DNA from: Pseudomonadota bacterium
Lineage (GTDB): Bacteria; Pseudomonadota; Alphaproteobacteria; Reyranellales; Reyranellaceae
DNA: 64,000 nucleotides
Assembly (NCBI GenBank): GCA_018242505.1
Contig: JAFEBU010000083.1
Span: forward strand, 1 to 64,000
Direction: 5' to 3'
Shown here one piece after another: positions 44,561 to 53,322 of this stretch. The position numbers were made by a program, and so were the translations under genes. Below the pieces are notes generated by a model, which saw only the letters and a program-made list of their open reading frames with translations, made no database searches and was not told the origin of the DNA. How positions within the stretch are numbered: position 1 is the stretch's first letter; each line of letters starts with the position of its first letter.

Positions 44561-45333
44561 CGGTGAGGCTCGGCCTGATCGGCTACGGCGCCATCGGCAA
44601 GCATGTCGAAGCCGCTCGCCTCGACGATATCGAACTGGTGTCCGTGCTGGTCAAGCGGCCGCGCAACGACGATCGCCTGACCCACGAGCCCGACCGGTTC
44701 TTCGCTCACCGCTTCGACGCCGTGGCCGAGTGCGCCGGCCATGAAGCGGTCCGCATCCATGGCCGGCGTGTGCTGGAAGGCGGTGCGGATTTTCTCGTGA
44801 CCTCGGTCGGCGCCTTCACCGATACCGCCTTGTTCGACCGCCTGCTGGCCACCGCCAAGGCAAACTCCCGCCGTTTGATCCTGCCCTCGGCCGGCATCGG
44901 CGCGCTCGACATCCTGAGCAGCGCCGCCGTTGGCGGCCTGGAGAACGTCACTGTAACGGTGCGCAAGGATCCCTCGGCCTGGAAAGGCACCGTTGCCGAG
45001 AGGCTGATCGATCTCGATGCGCTCAAGAAGCCGCACGTCGTGTTCGACGGCCCGGTTCGCGACGGGGCACGGCTCTACCCCCAGAACGTCAACATCTCGG
45101 CCGCTGTGGCGATCGCGGGCCTTGGCCTCGACCGGACGCGGCTGGTGATCGTGGCCGATCCCACGATCGACACCCACATCGTCGAACTCGAAGCTGCAGG
45201 CGCATTCGGCCGCTTCGCCTTCCGCGAAGACGTCGCCATCAGCGAAGAGAATCGCAAGACCGGCAAGCTGGTCGCCATGGCGATGGTGAAGTCCATCCGT
45301 CAGCTCGCCTCGCCGCTCGTCGTCGCAGCGTGA
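44557..45333 (+). CDS. L-aspartate dehydrogenase-like protein
   Basis: 258 residues from a GTG at 44557 that overlaps the amidase stop by 4 nt. It has the NAD-binding GLIGYGAIG near the N-terminus, a central ECAGHEAVRIHG and LPSAGIGALD, and the C-terminal YPQNVNISAAVAIAGLGLDRT...VADPTIDTHIVELEAAGAFG characteristic of the aspartate dehydrogenase family (NadX-like). The family interconverts oxaloacetate plus ammonia and L-aspartate. With an amidase upstream it may use the released ammonia or deaminate the amidase product; that is inference. Confidence 0.85.
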   Translation: MTVRLGLIGYGAIGKHVEAARLDDIELVSVLVKRPRNDDRLTHEPDRFFAHRFDAVAECAGHEAVRIHGRRVLEGGADFLVTSVGAFTDTALFDRLLATAKANSRRLILPSAGIGALDILSSAAVGGLENVTVTVRKDPSAWKGTVAERLIDLDALKKPHVVFDGPVRDGARLYPQNVNISAAVAIAGLGLDRTRLVIVADPTIDTHIVELEAAGAFGRFAFREDVAISEENRKTGKLVAMAMVKSIRQLASPLVVAA

Positions 45334-45364
45334 CGAATCCTCTGCATAGGGGTCGAGCGGTTTG

Positions 45365-45942
45365 TCAGGCCCCGTGGTCCCAGGGGACCACCCGCAGTTC
45401 AGGCCAAGCCGCAAGCCACCGCTTGACCTTCGCCTCATACACCGCTCGCGTGATCTGCTTCTTGTTCGCTCTGACGGTCAAGTCGAGCAAGTCGGCCAAC
45501 CCGAAAGGTGCGAAGGTGCGAAGATCCCCGTTTCTGACCTGGACGCCAACAGCGGTAGAGGTGGTGAGAAATGTCGCGATCGCGTCTTCCGACGAACGAT
45601 AAGGTTCGATGGCATTGCCGAACTTCGCCGCGTACCACAAATGGACACGCGCCTCGTTCTTGACGTCGATCCGCACTGGAATGTCGGAGAACAGGGCTCG
45701 AATCCGGATCGAATGCCTTTCTTCCGCCTGCTCTGAGAGGTCGGCCGCATCGAAATAGACGAGATCGACATCCGAGATGCCGTGATCGGGCTGCAAGCCA
45801 GAAGAAGCGTTCCAGACCGTGCCAGCACGCCCGTGGCGAGCCAGCAGTCCGGCAACCCGATCATCGGCCACTTTTCGAGGACGGCGGAAACCACCGGGCT
45901 CCGTCTCGCAATCGCCAGGAATCGGGCGTCGCCGCTACACAC
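45365..45942 (-). pseudogene. Nucleotidyltransferase-family gene broken by a frameshift
   Basis: Two frames together give one NTP_transf_6-like protein. The first runs from a GTG at 45942 (overlapping the hyuA stop by 8 nt) and reads FLAIARRSPVVSAVLEKW...GLPDCWLATGVLA. The second ends at 45365 and reads TVWNASSGLQPDHGISDVDLVYFDAADLS...AVGVQVRNGDLRTFAPFGLADLLDLTVR. The family normally has an LAQTVWN-type join. Here GTGCTGGCACGGTCTGG (about 45827-45843) is what remains if four bases (CAGA or ACAG) are lost from CTGGCACAGACGGTCTGG. A sequencing error cannot be excluded. The intact family is a predicted nucleotidyltransferase of unknown substrate. Confidence 0.75.
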
Positions 45943-47986
45943 GGACCGTGATCAGGAGATTGCCGAGCTTGTCCTGCCGCACCGCGTCGCCTGGTTCGAC
46001 GACGGTGGTGCAGTCGAGCTGCTCGAGGATCGCCGGTCCCTCGAAGGCCGCGTCGCGCGGCAGCCTGTCGCGAGCGTAGATCGGCGTCTGGCGCCAGCCG
46101 TCGCTGAACCAGACGCGGCGTTCGCCGATCTGCGCCGCTTCCAAGGTTGGCGCTCGCTCCGAGGCCGCCAGCATCGCAAGATCGATATGCGGGCGCACGC
46201 CGATCACCGCCGTGTGCAGGTTCACCAGCACCGGCGGAATCTCGCTGAGCTCGATGCCGAAGCGGCGCCAGTAGGCGGCAGCGAAAGCCTTGTGCAGGCC
46301 TTCGACGCCGAGATCGGGCCGGTCGATCGCGACCGACAGGATATGGCTCTGCCCCTGGAACTGCATGTCGGCGCTGTGGATCGCCCGCAGCTCCTGGATC
46401 GGCACGTTCTCGCGCTTGATGGTCGCTTCGCCGTCCCGCGTCTGTTCGGCATAGATGCCGGCGATCGCGGCATCGTCGATCGCCGACAACGGCTTGTTCA
46501 CCGTGCGCACGAAATCGTGGCGCAGGTCGGCCACGACGCAGCCCAGTGCATTGGTGATGCCCGGCCGCACCGGCACCAGCACGGTCGGGATGGCAAGCTC
46601 GCGCGCAAGAGCGCTCGCATGCAGCGGGCCCGCGCCGCCGAAGGCGAAGAGCGCAAAGTCACGCGGATCGTGACCGCGCGAGAGCGACACGAGGCGGATG
46701 GCGCCGGCCATGCGGTCGTTGGCGATCCTCAGGATGGCCGCTGCCGCCGCCTCGGCATCGAGGCCGAGCCGGCGTCCCACCTTCTGCTCGATCACCTGCC
46801 GTACGTGATCGAGCGTCACCGGACGGTCGACGCCCAGCAGGTGATCGGGATTGAGCCGGCCGAGGACCAGGTTGGCGTCCGTGATCGTCGGCTCGCCGCC
46901 GCCGCGGCCGTAGCAGATCGGACCCGGCCGGGCGCCCGCGCTCTCCGGTCCGACGCGCAGCATCCCGGCCACATCGACCGAAGCGATCGAGCCGCCACCG
47001 GCACCGATCGTGTGCACGTCGACCATGGGCACATGGATGGGCATCGCGTATTCGAGCTCGAGCTCGCCCGAAACCTGCGGCACGGCATCCTCGATCAACC
47101 CGACATCGGTCGAAGTGCCGCCCATGTCGTAGGTGATGAGGTTGGGCTGGCCGGACATGCGGCCTGTATAGGCGGCAGCCATTACGCCCGAAGCCGGTCC
47201 GGACATCACCGTGTTCACGGCCGACCTGGCGATGAGCTGCGAGGAGATCGTGCCGCCATTGCCCTGCATCACCAGGATATCGCGGTCGAAGCCCTTGGCG
47301 GCCAGCTCCGTGCGCAGGCGCGAGAGGTAGCGGTCGAGCACAGGCTGGACCGAAGCGTTCACCGCCGCGGTCACGCCACGCTCGAACTCGCGGTACTCCG
47401 ACAGGATCGCATGGCCCGCCGTGACATAGGCGTTGGGCCACAAGCCGCGCACGATCTCCGCCGCCCGCCGTTCGTGCGCGGGATTGATGTAGCTGTGCAG
47501 GAAGTGGATCACGATCGCTTCGCAGCCCGCGGCCAGGAGCTTTTTCGCCGCCTCGGCAACGGCCGCCTCGTCGAGCGGCACCAGCACCTTGCCGTCGGCG
47601 TCCATGCGTTCGGGAACTTCGAGCCGCCGCTCGCGCTCGATCAGCGGATGGAAGGTGCCACGAAGGCCATAGGGCTGCGGCCGGGTCCGCCGGCCAAGCT
47701 CCAGCACGTCGCGGAAGCCTTTGGTCGTGATCAACCCGACGCGGGCGATCTTGCGTTCGAGCAAGGCGTTGGTGGTGGTGGTCGTGCCGTGCACGACGGC
47801 CCGCAAATCGGCCGGATCTGCGCCGGCGGATTGCAGCGCCGCCATGAAGCCGATCGCCTGGTTGTCGATGGTGGTCGACACTTTGGCCAACTTTACCGCA
47901 CCCGATGTCGAATCGACGGCAAGCAGATCGGTAAAGGTGCCGCCGACATCGATGCCGACCGTGAAGGAGGTTCTGGACGAGGACAT
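45935..47986 (-). CDS. hyuA: Hydantoinase/oxoprolinase subunit A-like protein (HyuA)
   Basis: 683 residues from the ATG at 47986; a TTG at 47995 overlapping livF is an alternative. The N-terminal ATP-site motif is VGIDVGGTFTDLLAVD (about 9-24), followed by LVVHGTTTTTNALLERK-type sequence and later YDMGGTSTDVGLI. The family hydrolyses cyclic amides (N-methylhydantoin, 5-oxoproline) with ATP. Members usually work with a HyuB subunit, which is absent here. Its place after the importer, at the end of the heterocycle operon, suggests ring (lactam) opening. 5 nt separate it from livF. Confidence 0.9.
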   Translation of the reverse strand: MSSSRTSFTVGIDVGGTFTDLLAVDSTSGAVKLAKVSTTIDNQAIGFMAALQSAGADPADLRAVVHGTTTTTNALLERKIARVGLITTKGFRDVLELGRRTRPQPYGLRGTFHPLIERERRLEVPERMDADGKVLVPLDEAAVAEAAKKLLAAGCEAIVIHFLHSYINPAHERRAAEIVRGLWPNAYVTAGHAILSEYREFERGVTAAVNASVQPVLDRYLSRLRTELAAKGFDRDILVMQGNGGTISSQLIARSAVNTVMSGPASGVMAAAYTGRMSGQPNLITYDMGGTSTDVGLIEDAVPQVSGELELEYAMPIHVPMVDVHTIGAGGGSIASVDVAGMLRVGPESAGARPGPICYGRGGGEPTITDANLVLGRLNPDHLLGVDRPVTLDHVRQVIEQKVGRRLGLDAEAAAAAILRIANDRMAGAIRLVSLSRGHDPRDFALFAFGGAGPLHASALARELAIPTVLVPVRPGITNALGCVVADLRHDFVRTVNKPLSAIDDAAIAGIYAEQTRDGEATIKRENVPIQELRAIHSADMQFQGQSHILSVAIDRPDLGVEGLHKAFAAAYWRRFGIELSEIPPVLVNLHTAVIGVRPHIDLAMLAASERAPTLEAAQIGERRVWFSDGWRQTPIYARDRLPRDAAFEGPAILEQLDCTTVVEPGDAVRQDKLGNLLITVRV

Positions 47987-47991
47987 GTGGG

Positions 47992-48693
47992 TCAAACCGA
48001 AAGATACTGTTCACGAAGGGCTGCGTCTGCCGCGAGTTCGGCCATCGTGCCGCCGAAGCGGATCTGGCCCTTTTCAATGATGTAGACCCGGTCGGCGACC
48101 ACTTGGCAGAAATGCAGGTTCTGCTCCGAGAGCAGCACCGACAGGCCCTCGCCCTTCAAGGCGTGGATCGACCGCGCCATCTGCTCGACGATGATCGGCG
48201 CCAGGCCTTCCGACGGTTCGTCGAGCATCACGCATCGAGGATTGCCCATCAACGTGCGTGCGATGGTGAGCATCTGCTGCTCGCCGCCCGACATGCGTCC
48301 GCCCAGACGGTCGCGCATGCGGCCAAGATTCGGGAACAGCGCAAACAACCTGTCTTCGGTCCAGGTCGGCGCACCGGCCCGTGCCGGCTGGCGGCCGACC
48401 GAGAGATTCTCCAGCACCGTGAGATCGGTGAAGATTCGCCGCTCCTCGGGCACATACCCCAGCCCCAGCCGCGCGATACGGTACGGCGGCAGGCGGTCGA
48501 TGCGCCTGCCGCCGAAGCTCACCTCGCCTCGCGCCGGCGGCACGAGGCCCATGATCGTCTTCATGGCGGTCGACTTGCCGGCGCCGTTGCGGCCCAGCAA
48601 GGCGACAACCTCGCCCCCCTTCGCCTCGAGCGACACGCCCTGCAGGATATGCGCACGTCCGTAATAGGCGTGGATGTCTTTCACGGCCAGCAT
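47992..48693 (-). CDS. livF: Liv-type ABC transporter ATP-binding protein (LivF), second system
   Basis: 233 residues. Walker A LLGRNGAGKST, signature MSGGEQQMLTIARTLM, Walker B CVMLDEPSEGLAP, H-loop VLLSEQN. The start ATG shares one base with the livG stop (TGATG). It is part of the importer for the heterocycle operon. Confidence 0.92.
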   Translation of the reverse strand: MLAVKDIHAYYGRAHILQGVSLEAKGGEVVALLGRNGAGKSTAMKTIMGLVPPARGEVSFGGRRIDRLPPYRIARLGLGYVPEERRIFTDLTVLENLSVGRQPARAGAPTWTEDRLFALFPNLGRMRDRLGGRMSGGEQQMLTIARTLMGNPRCVMLDEPSEGLAPIIVEQMARSIHALKGEGLSVLLSEQNLHFCQVVADRVYIIEKGQIRFGGTMAELAADAALREQYLSV

Positions 48694-49442
48694 CAGTGCA
48701 TGCTTCCGAGATAGACCGCGCGCACGTCGGCGTTGTTGCGCACGTCTTCCGGGCGGCCGCCGGCAATCAGGCGCCCGCGATCGAGGACAATGACGTGGTC
48801 GGCCTGGCCGAACACCACATCCATGTCGTGCTCGGTGAACAGAATGGCGATCTTCTGCGCGCGCGCCAGGCGTGCCGTGAGTTCCATCAACGCCACGCGC
48901 TCCCTGGGCGCCATGCCGGCGGTCGGCTCGTCCATCAGCAGAAGGCGCGGGCTATTGGCCAGTGCCATCGCAAGCTCGACCCGCTTCAGATCGCCATAGG
49001 CCAGCACACCGCAGGACCGCTCTGCCTGGTCGAGCATGCCGACCTGCGCCAGCAATGAATCGGCCTCTTCCTTCTTTGCCGTGCCGAACCGCGCCAACAT
49101 GCGGCCAAGCTGCCCGGCATGCGAATAGAGCGCCATCTGCACGTTCTCGCGCACGCTGAGCGAGGCGAAGGTCGCGGTGATCTGGAACGTGCGGCCCACG
49201 CCCAACCGCCAGATGGCGCGCGGGCTCAGGCCCACGATATCGCGGCCGTCCAGCCGCACGACGCCGCTGTCCGGTACAAGCTGGCCATTCAACATGTTGA
49301 AGCACGTGCTCTTGCCCGCGCCATTGGGGCCGATCATCGCCAGGAGTTCGCCGGCCGAGAGGGCGAACGAGACGTCTTTCACCGCCTGCACGCCGCCAAA
49401 GGCCTTGTGCAGGCCGTCGACCTCGAGAACGGAAGGACTCAT
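48693..49442 (-). CDS. livG: Liv-type ABC transporter ATP-binding protein (LivG), second system
   Basis: 249 residues from the ATG at 49442 (MSPSVLEVDGLHKAFGG). Walker A GPNGAGKST, Walker B LLLMDEPTAGM, H-loop LFTEHDMD, plus a LivG-type SCGVLAYGDLKRVELAMALA in the signature region. The apparent long frame upstream is a shadow of the permease gene. The ATG overlaps the permease stop by 4 nt. Confidence 0.92.
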   Translation of the reverse strand: MSPSVLEVDGLHKAFGGVQAVKDVSFALSAGELLAMIGPNGAGKSTCFNMLNGQLVPDSGVVRLDGRDIVGLSPRAIWRLGVGRTFQITATFASLSVRENVQMALYSHAGQLGRMLARFGTAKKEEADSLLAQVGMLDQAERSCGVLAYGDLKRVELAMALANSPRLLLMDEPTAGMAPRERVALMELTARLARAQKIAILFTEHDMDVVFGQADHVIVLDRGRLIAGGRPEDVRNNADVRAVYLGSMH

Positions 49443-51316
49443 GCGTTGCGTTCCTGCCAACGGCCGAACAAGGCCTTCAGGCCGCCAACGAGGCCTTGCG
49501 GAAACAGAACGACGATCGCCAGGATAATGAGGCCGAAGACGGCGCGCCAATAGTCGGTCTCGCGCGCCAGCACGTCGCGCAGCCAAGTGAAGAGACCGGC
49601 CCCCACCACCGGACCGGTCAATGTCTCGACGCCGCCCAGCAGCACCATCACCAGGCCATCGGTCGATTGCGAGATCGACGTCGCAGAGGGCGAGATGCTG
49701 CCCTTGGAGAAGGCGAAGACCGTCCCCGCGACGCCCGCCATCGCTCCGGCCAGCACGAAGGCCATCCATTGGAAGCCACGGACGTTGATACCGATCACCT
49801 CGGCCCGCAGGGGCGAGTCGCGGCCGGCGCGCAGGGTGTAGCCGAAGGGCGAGAACAGAACGCGCCACAGAAAGGCGATCCCGAGCCCGCAACACACGAT
49901 CGCGAGGTAGTAATAGGCGGTCTTGCCCGAGAGCCAGGCCGCCGGCCAGATACCGATCATGCCGTTGCTGCCGGATGTCAGCGAATCCCACTGAAAGACG
50001 ATCGACCAGGTGATCTGCGCGAAGGCGAGCGTCAGCATGGCGAGGTAGACGCCGCTCAGGCGCACGCAGAACCAGCCATAGAGAAGTGCGAACGCGGCTG
50101 CGACGAACGGCGCCAGCAGGAAGGCCGCCTCCATCGGCAGGCCGGCACGCTTCAACAACACAGCCCCGGCATAGGCCCCGAGCCCAAAATAGGCGGCATG
50201 GCCGAACGAGATCATCCCGGCCGGCCCCATGATGAAATGGAGGCTGACGGCGAACAGGGCGAAGCAGGCGATATCGATCAGGAGCGCCGCGAAATAGTCG
50301 TCGCTCACCAATGGCGCGGCCAGAAGAAGGGCGATCCAGACCAGCGCCGTTTGCCAGCGGGGTGACCTGAGAGGCGGCGGCACGCTGGCCGCAGCGCGGG
50401 CCACGGCCGGCGGCTTCCCGAGCAGGCCGTAGGGCCGCAGAACCAGCACCACGCCCATGATCACGAACTCGACCACCAGAACGAGCCTGGAGAAGTCGAC
50501 TTCGAAGCCGGGCAGACGGACGGTGCCGACTCCGATGCACATCGCCTTGGCCACGCCGATCAGGATTGCCGCCAGTAACGCGCCCGGCAAGCTGCCCAGG
50601 CCGCCGACCACGGTCACGACGAAGGCATCGGCGATCACCGAGAGATCAAGGTCGAGATTGGCGGGCTCGCGCGGGATCTGCAGCGCGCCGCCCAGCCCGG
50701 CCAGCATCGCGCCCACGAAGAAGACCGACGTGAAGAGCTTGGCCTGGTCGACACCCAGCGCCCCCACCATCTCGCGGTCCTGGGTCGCCGCCCGCACCAG
50801 CGCACCCCAGCGCGTGCGCTGAAGCAACAGCCATAGCAGCCCAAGCATGACCGGACCGATGGCGATCAACAGCAGATCGTAGGCCGGCATGCGCTTGCCC
50901 AGGATATCGACGGCCATGGCGAGACCGGGCGCGCGCGGTCCCACAAGATCTTCCGATCCCCAGAGATAGAGCGCTGCATCCTTGACGACGAGCACAATGG
51001 CGAACGTTGCGAGCAACTGGAAAAGCTCGGGCGCACGATAGATTCGACGCAACACCAGCACCTCGATGACCACGCCGACCACGCCGACCACAAGCGCCGC
51101 CAGGATCACGCCAGTCCAGAAGCCGAAGGGCGAGCGCCCCAGCGCCTGGATCAGGCTGTAGGCGACGTAGAGGCCCAGCATGTAAAGCGAGCCGTGGGCG
51201 AAGTTGACGATGCGCGTGACGCCGAAGATCAGCGACAGTCCGGCCGACACCAGGAACAACGAGGAGGCGTCGGTCAGCCCGTTCAGGAGCTGGATGAAGA
51301 AGGAGGGAAAGGTCAC
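49439..51316 (-). CDS. Fused LivH-LivM ABC transporter permease
   Basis: 625 residues from a GTG at 51316. Residues 1-300 are a complete LivH (NGLTDASSLFLVSAGLSLIFGVTRIVNFAHGSLYML; GGLGSLPGALLAAILIG). Residues 320-625 are a complete LivM (MGPAGMISFGHAAYFGLGAYAG; AGRDSPLRAEVIGINVRGFQWMAFVLAGAMAGVAG; GGVETLTGPVVGA). A proline-rich linker (KPPAVARAAASVPPPLRSP) joins them. One chain therefore supplies both transmembrane halves, unlike the separate livH and livM of the first importer in this window. Confidence 0.9.
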   Translation of the reverse strand: MTFPSFFIQLLNGLTDASSLFLVSAGLSLIFGVTRIVNFAHGSLYMLGLYVAYSLIQALGRSPFGFWTGVILAALVVGVVGVVIEVLVLRRIYRAPELFQLLATFAIVLVVKDAALYLWGSEDLVGPRAPGLAMAVDILGKRMPAYDLLLIAIGPVMLGLLWLLLQRTRWGALVRAATQDREMVGALGVDQAKLFTSVFFVGAMLAGLGGALQIPREPANLDLDLSVIADAFVVTVVGGLGSLPGALLAAILIGVAKAMCIGVGTVRLPGFEVDFSRLVLVVEFVIMGVVLVLRPYGLLGKPPAVARAAASVPPPLRSPRWQTALVWIALLLAAPLVSDDYFAALLIDIACFALFAVSLHFIMGPAGMISFGHAAYFGLGAYAGAVLLKRAGLPMEAAFLLAPFVAAAFALLYGWFCVRLSGVYLAMLTLAFAQITWSIVFQWDSLTSGSNGMIGIWPAAWLSGKTAYYYLAIVCCGLGIAFLWRVLFSPFGYTLRAGRDSPLRAEVIGINVRGFQWMAFVLAGAMAGVAGTVFAFSKGSISPSATSISQSTDGLVMVLLGGVETLTGPVVGAGLFTWLRDVLARETDYWRAVFGLIILAIVVLFPQGLVGGLKALFGRWQERNA

Positions 51317-51329
51317 GTCAAGTCAGGCT

Positions 51330-51405
51330 GGGGGCGTGCCACTCCAGTGGCGCGGTTTTCGTAGCTTGCAAGAAGCATGACGGGCGACTGGAGCCGCACG
51401 CCCCC
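51330..51405 (-). promoter_or_regulatory. Long imperfect inverted repeat between the binding-protein and permease genes
   Basis: 51330-51350 and 51385-51405 are complementary at 18 of 21 positions, including GGGGGCGTG against CACGCCCCC and CTCCAGT against ACTGGAG. The spacer is 34 nt. The structure starts 8 nt after the binding-protein stop codon and ends 14 nt before the permease start. It could stop 3' exonucleases or partly terminate transcription, giving more binding protein than permease. Confidence 0.6.
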
Positions 51406-51412
51406 GACAATG

Positions 51413-52618
51413 TCAATTGGCCGGCCGCATCTTCTTCACGTCGGTGTCGCTCGGCAGGGCATCCTTGCCATCGATGAAGCGCCAGTCGGTCATGATGCCT
51501 TTGCCGTCCTGGACGCCGATGCGGCCCACGAAAGCCCCCATGGTCGACTGATGATCGATGGCGCGGAACGTCACCGGACCGAACGGCGTGGAGACCTGCA
51601 GGTTGGCCATCGCCGCCACCAGCTTGTCCTGGTCGAGGGAACCCGCCTTCTTGATCGCCGCCACCGCCGACATCACCGTCGAGTAGCCGACGATGGAGCC
51701 CAGGCGCGGATAGTCGTGGAACTTCGCCTTGTAGGCATTGAAGAACTTGGTGTGCTCTGGCGTCTTGAGATCCTGCCAGGGATAGCCGGTCACGTACCAG
51801 CCCACCGGCGCCTCGTCCTTCAGCGGATCGAGATATTCGGGTTCCCCGCCCAGGAGGTCGAACACGGCCACGTTCTTGAATACGCCGCGTTCGCTGCCGG
51901 CACGCACGAACTTCGCGAGATCGGGGCCAAACAGCGACGAGAAGATCGCATCGGGCTTGGCATCGGCCAGCGCCTGGACAACCGCGCCGGCATCGATCTT
52001 GCCGAGCGGCGTCGCCTGCTCGGCGACGAATTCGACATCGGGCTGCTTCTCCTTCAGGAGTTTCTTGAACGCCGCTGTCGCCGACTGGCCGTACTCGTAG
52101 TTCGGGTAGACGATCGCCCAGCGCTTCTTGTGCAGCTTGGCCGCCTCGGGAACAAGCATCGCCGTCTGCATGTAGGTCGAGGGGCGCAGCCGGAAGGTAT
52201 AGGCGTTGCCCTGATCCCACACGATCTTGTCGGTGAGCGGCTCGCCGGCGATGAACAGCGTCTTCTTCTGCTTGGCAAAGTCGGCGACCGCGAGGCCGAC
52301 ATTGGAGGGGAACGTGCCGATCAGGAAGGCGACCTTCTCGCGGCTCAAAAGCTCCTCGGCCGCACGCACGGCATCGGCCGGGTTCCCGTTGTCATCGCGG
52401 CTCACCACTTCGATCTTGCGACCGAGCACGCCGCCTGCGGCATTGGTCTCCTCGACTGCAAGCTCCATGCCTTTCTTGTAGGGGTCGAGAAAGGCGGCAA
52501 AGACCTTGTAGCTGTTGATCTCGCCCAGCTTGATCGGCTCCTGGGCCATGGCCGGCGCCACGAACGACAGGGCCACGAGCGCCGAAGCGGCCGTCAACAG
52601 ACGATTGCGGGTGAGCAT
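51413..52618 (-). CDS. Liv-type ABC transporter substrate-binding protein, second system
   Basis: 401 residues from the ATG at 52618 (GGAGGGGGATTTC upstream). A Sec signal peptide (MLTRNRLLTAASALVALSFVAPAMAQ) precedes a type I periplasmic-binding fold (IKLGEINSYKVFAAFLDPYKKGMELAVEETNAAGGVLGRKIEVVSRDDNGNPADAVRAAEELLS). It delivers the substrate to the fused permease. The operon suggests a heterocyclic acid or amide ligand rather than a branched-chain amino acid; that is inference from neighbours. Confidence 0.9.
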   Translation of the reverse strand: MLTRNRLLTAASALVALSFVAPAMAQEPIKLGEINSYKVFAAFLDPYKKGMELAVEETNAAGGVLGRKIEVVSRDDNGNPADAVRAAEELLSREKVAFLIGTFPSNVGLAVADFAKQKKTLFIAGEPLTDKIVWDQGNAYTFRLRPSTYMQTAMLVPEAAKLHKKRWAIVYPNYEYGQSATAAFKKLLKEKQPDVEFVAEQATPLGKIDAGAVVQALADAKPDAIFSSLFGPDLAKFVRAGSERGVFKNVAVFDLLGGEPEYLDPLKDEAPVGWYVTGYPWQDLKTPEHTKFFNAYKAKFHDYPRLGSIVGYSTVMSAVAAIKKAGSLDQDKLVAAMANLQVSTPFGPVTFRAIDHQSTMGAFVGRIGVQDGKGIMTDWRFIDGKDALPSDTDVKKMRPAN

Positions 52619-52731
52619 GAAATCCCCCTCCTTCTTGCGATGAAGCTTCCCGGACCGGAGCCTAGCGAGGCCGGACGGCTGGCGACAAGCGGGGGCGTGC
52701 GAAAGAGGCGCACCGCCATCCTCGCTGGCCG

Positions 52732-53322
52732 TCATCTCTGGCCGTCTCCGACCTTGATTTCGGCCGGCGTCAGGCCGCCCACGCGGGCATGCGGTCGCCC
52801 ACCGATCGCGGCCGCGACGATGAACACGATCTCATCCGGCTTGGGACCGTCGGGGACGCAGAACTCGACAGCATCGAAATGGCTGCGCACATAGGCCGCC
52901 GTCACATGATGCAGGGGAATGTCGATGCGCGTGCCGGCCGACGCCACCTTGACGGTGGAGGGCACGATCGACTTGGCGCCGCCCATGGCATGGCGGATGC
53001 CATAGCCCGACGGCTGGTGCCAGAGCGCGGCATGCTCCAGTTCGCCCGCGATACCGACGATGACCCCCTTGCCATAGGCTTCAAGCGCCGCGCCCCTGGC
53101 ATTCAGAAGCTTCATCACCCGCTCGGTGAGATCGACCGCCAGCGGCTCCAGCGCCTTCATCATCGGCTGGATGTCGGCGACATGCCGGCCGGCATAGGGA
53201 TTGGCGATCACGCCTCCCACCACGGCCTTGATCACCGGCCGATTCAACACCGGCCCGCCATCGTGATGCGTTTCCTCGACCGTCGAGACGTACTTCCGGA
53301 GCTTCACCAGATCGCCGCTCAT
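52732..53322 (-). CDS. Amino-acid-synthesis family protein (AA_synth fold)
   Basis: 196 residues. The sequence VSTVEETHHDGGPVLNRPVIKAVVGGVIANPYAGRHVADIQPM and GKGVIVGIAGELEHAALWH...GGAKSIVPSTVKV matches the amino_acid_synthesis (PF06684-type) family as I remember it. Its enzymatic role is not established; genes of this type recur next to 6-hydroxynicotinate-reductase-like and UPF0280 genes, as here. Its ATG overlaps the UPF0280 stop by 4 nt. It ends 113 nt before the binding-protein start. Confidence 0.82.
   Translation of the reverse strand: MSGDLVKLRKYVSTVEETHHDGGPVLNRPVIKAVVGGVIANPYAGRHVADIQPMMKALEPLAVDLTERVMKLLNARGAALEAYGKGVIVGIAGELEHAALWHQPSGYGIRHAMGGAKSIVPSTVKVASAGTRIDIPLHHVTAAYVRSHFDAVEFCVPDGPKPDEIVFIVAAAIGGRPHARVGGLTPAEIKVGDGQR

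Noticed and set aside
48693..50540. Possible 615-residue LivG with a long N-terminal extension
   Set aside because: The extra region is an out-of-frame reading of the permease gene. The family start lies at 49442 with a 4-nt overlap.
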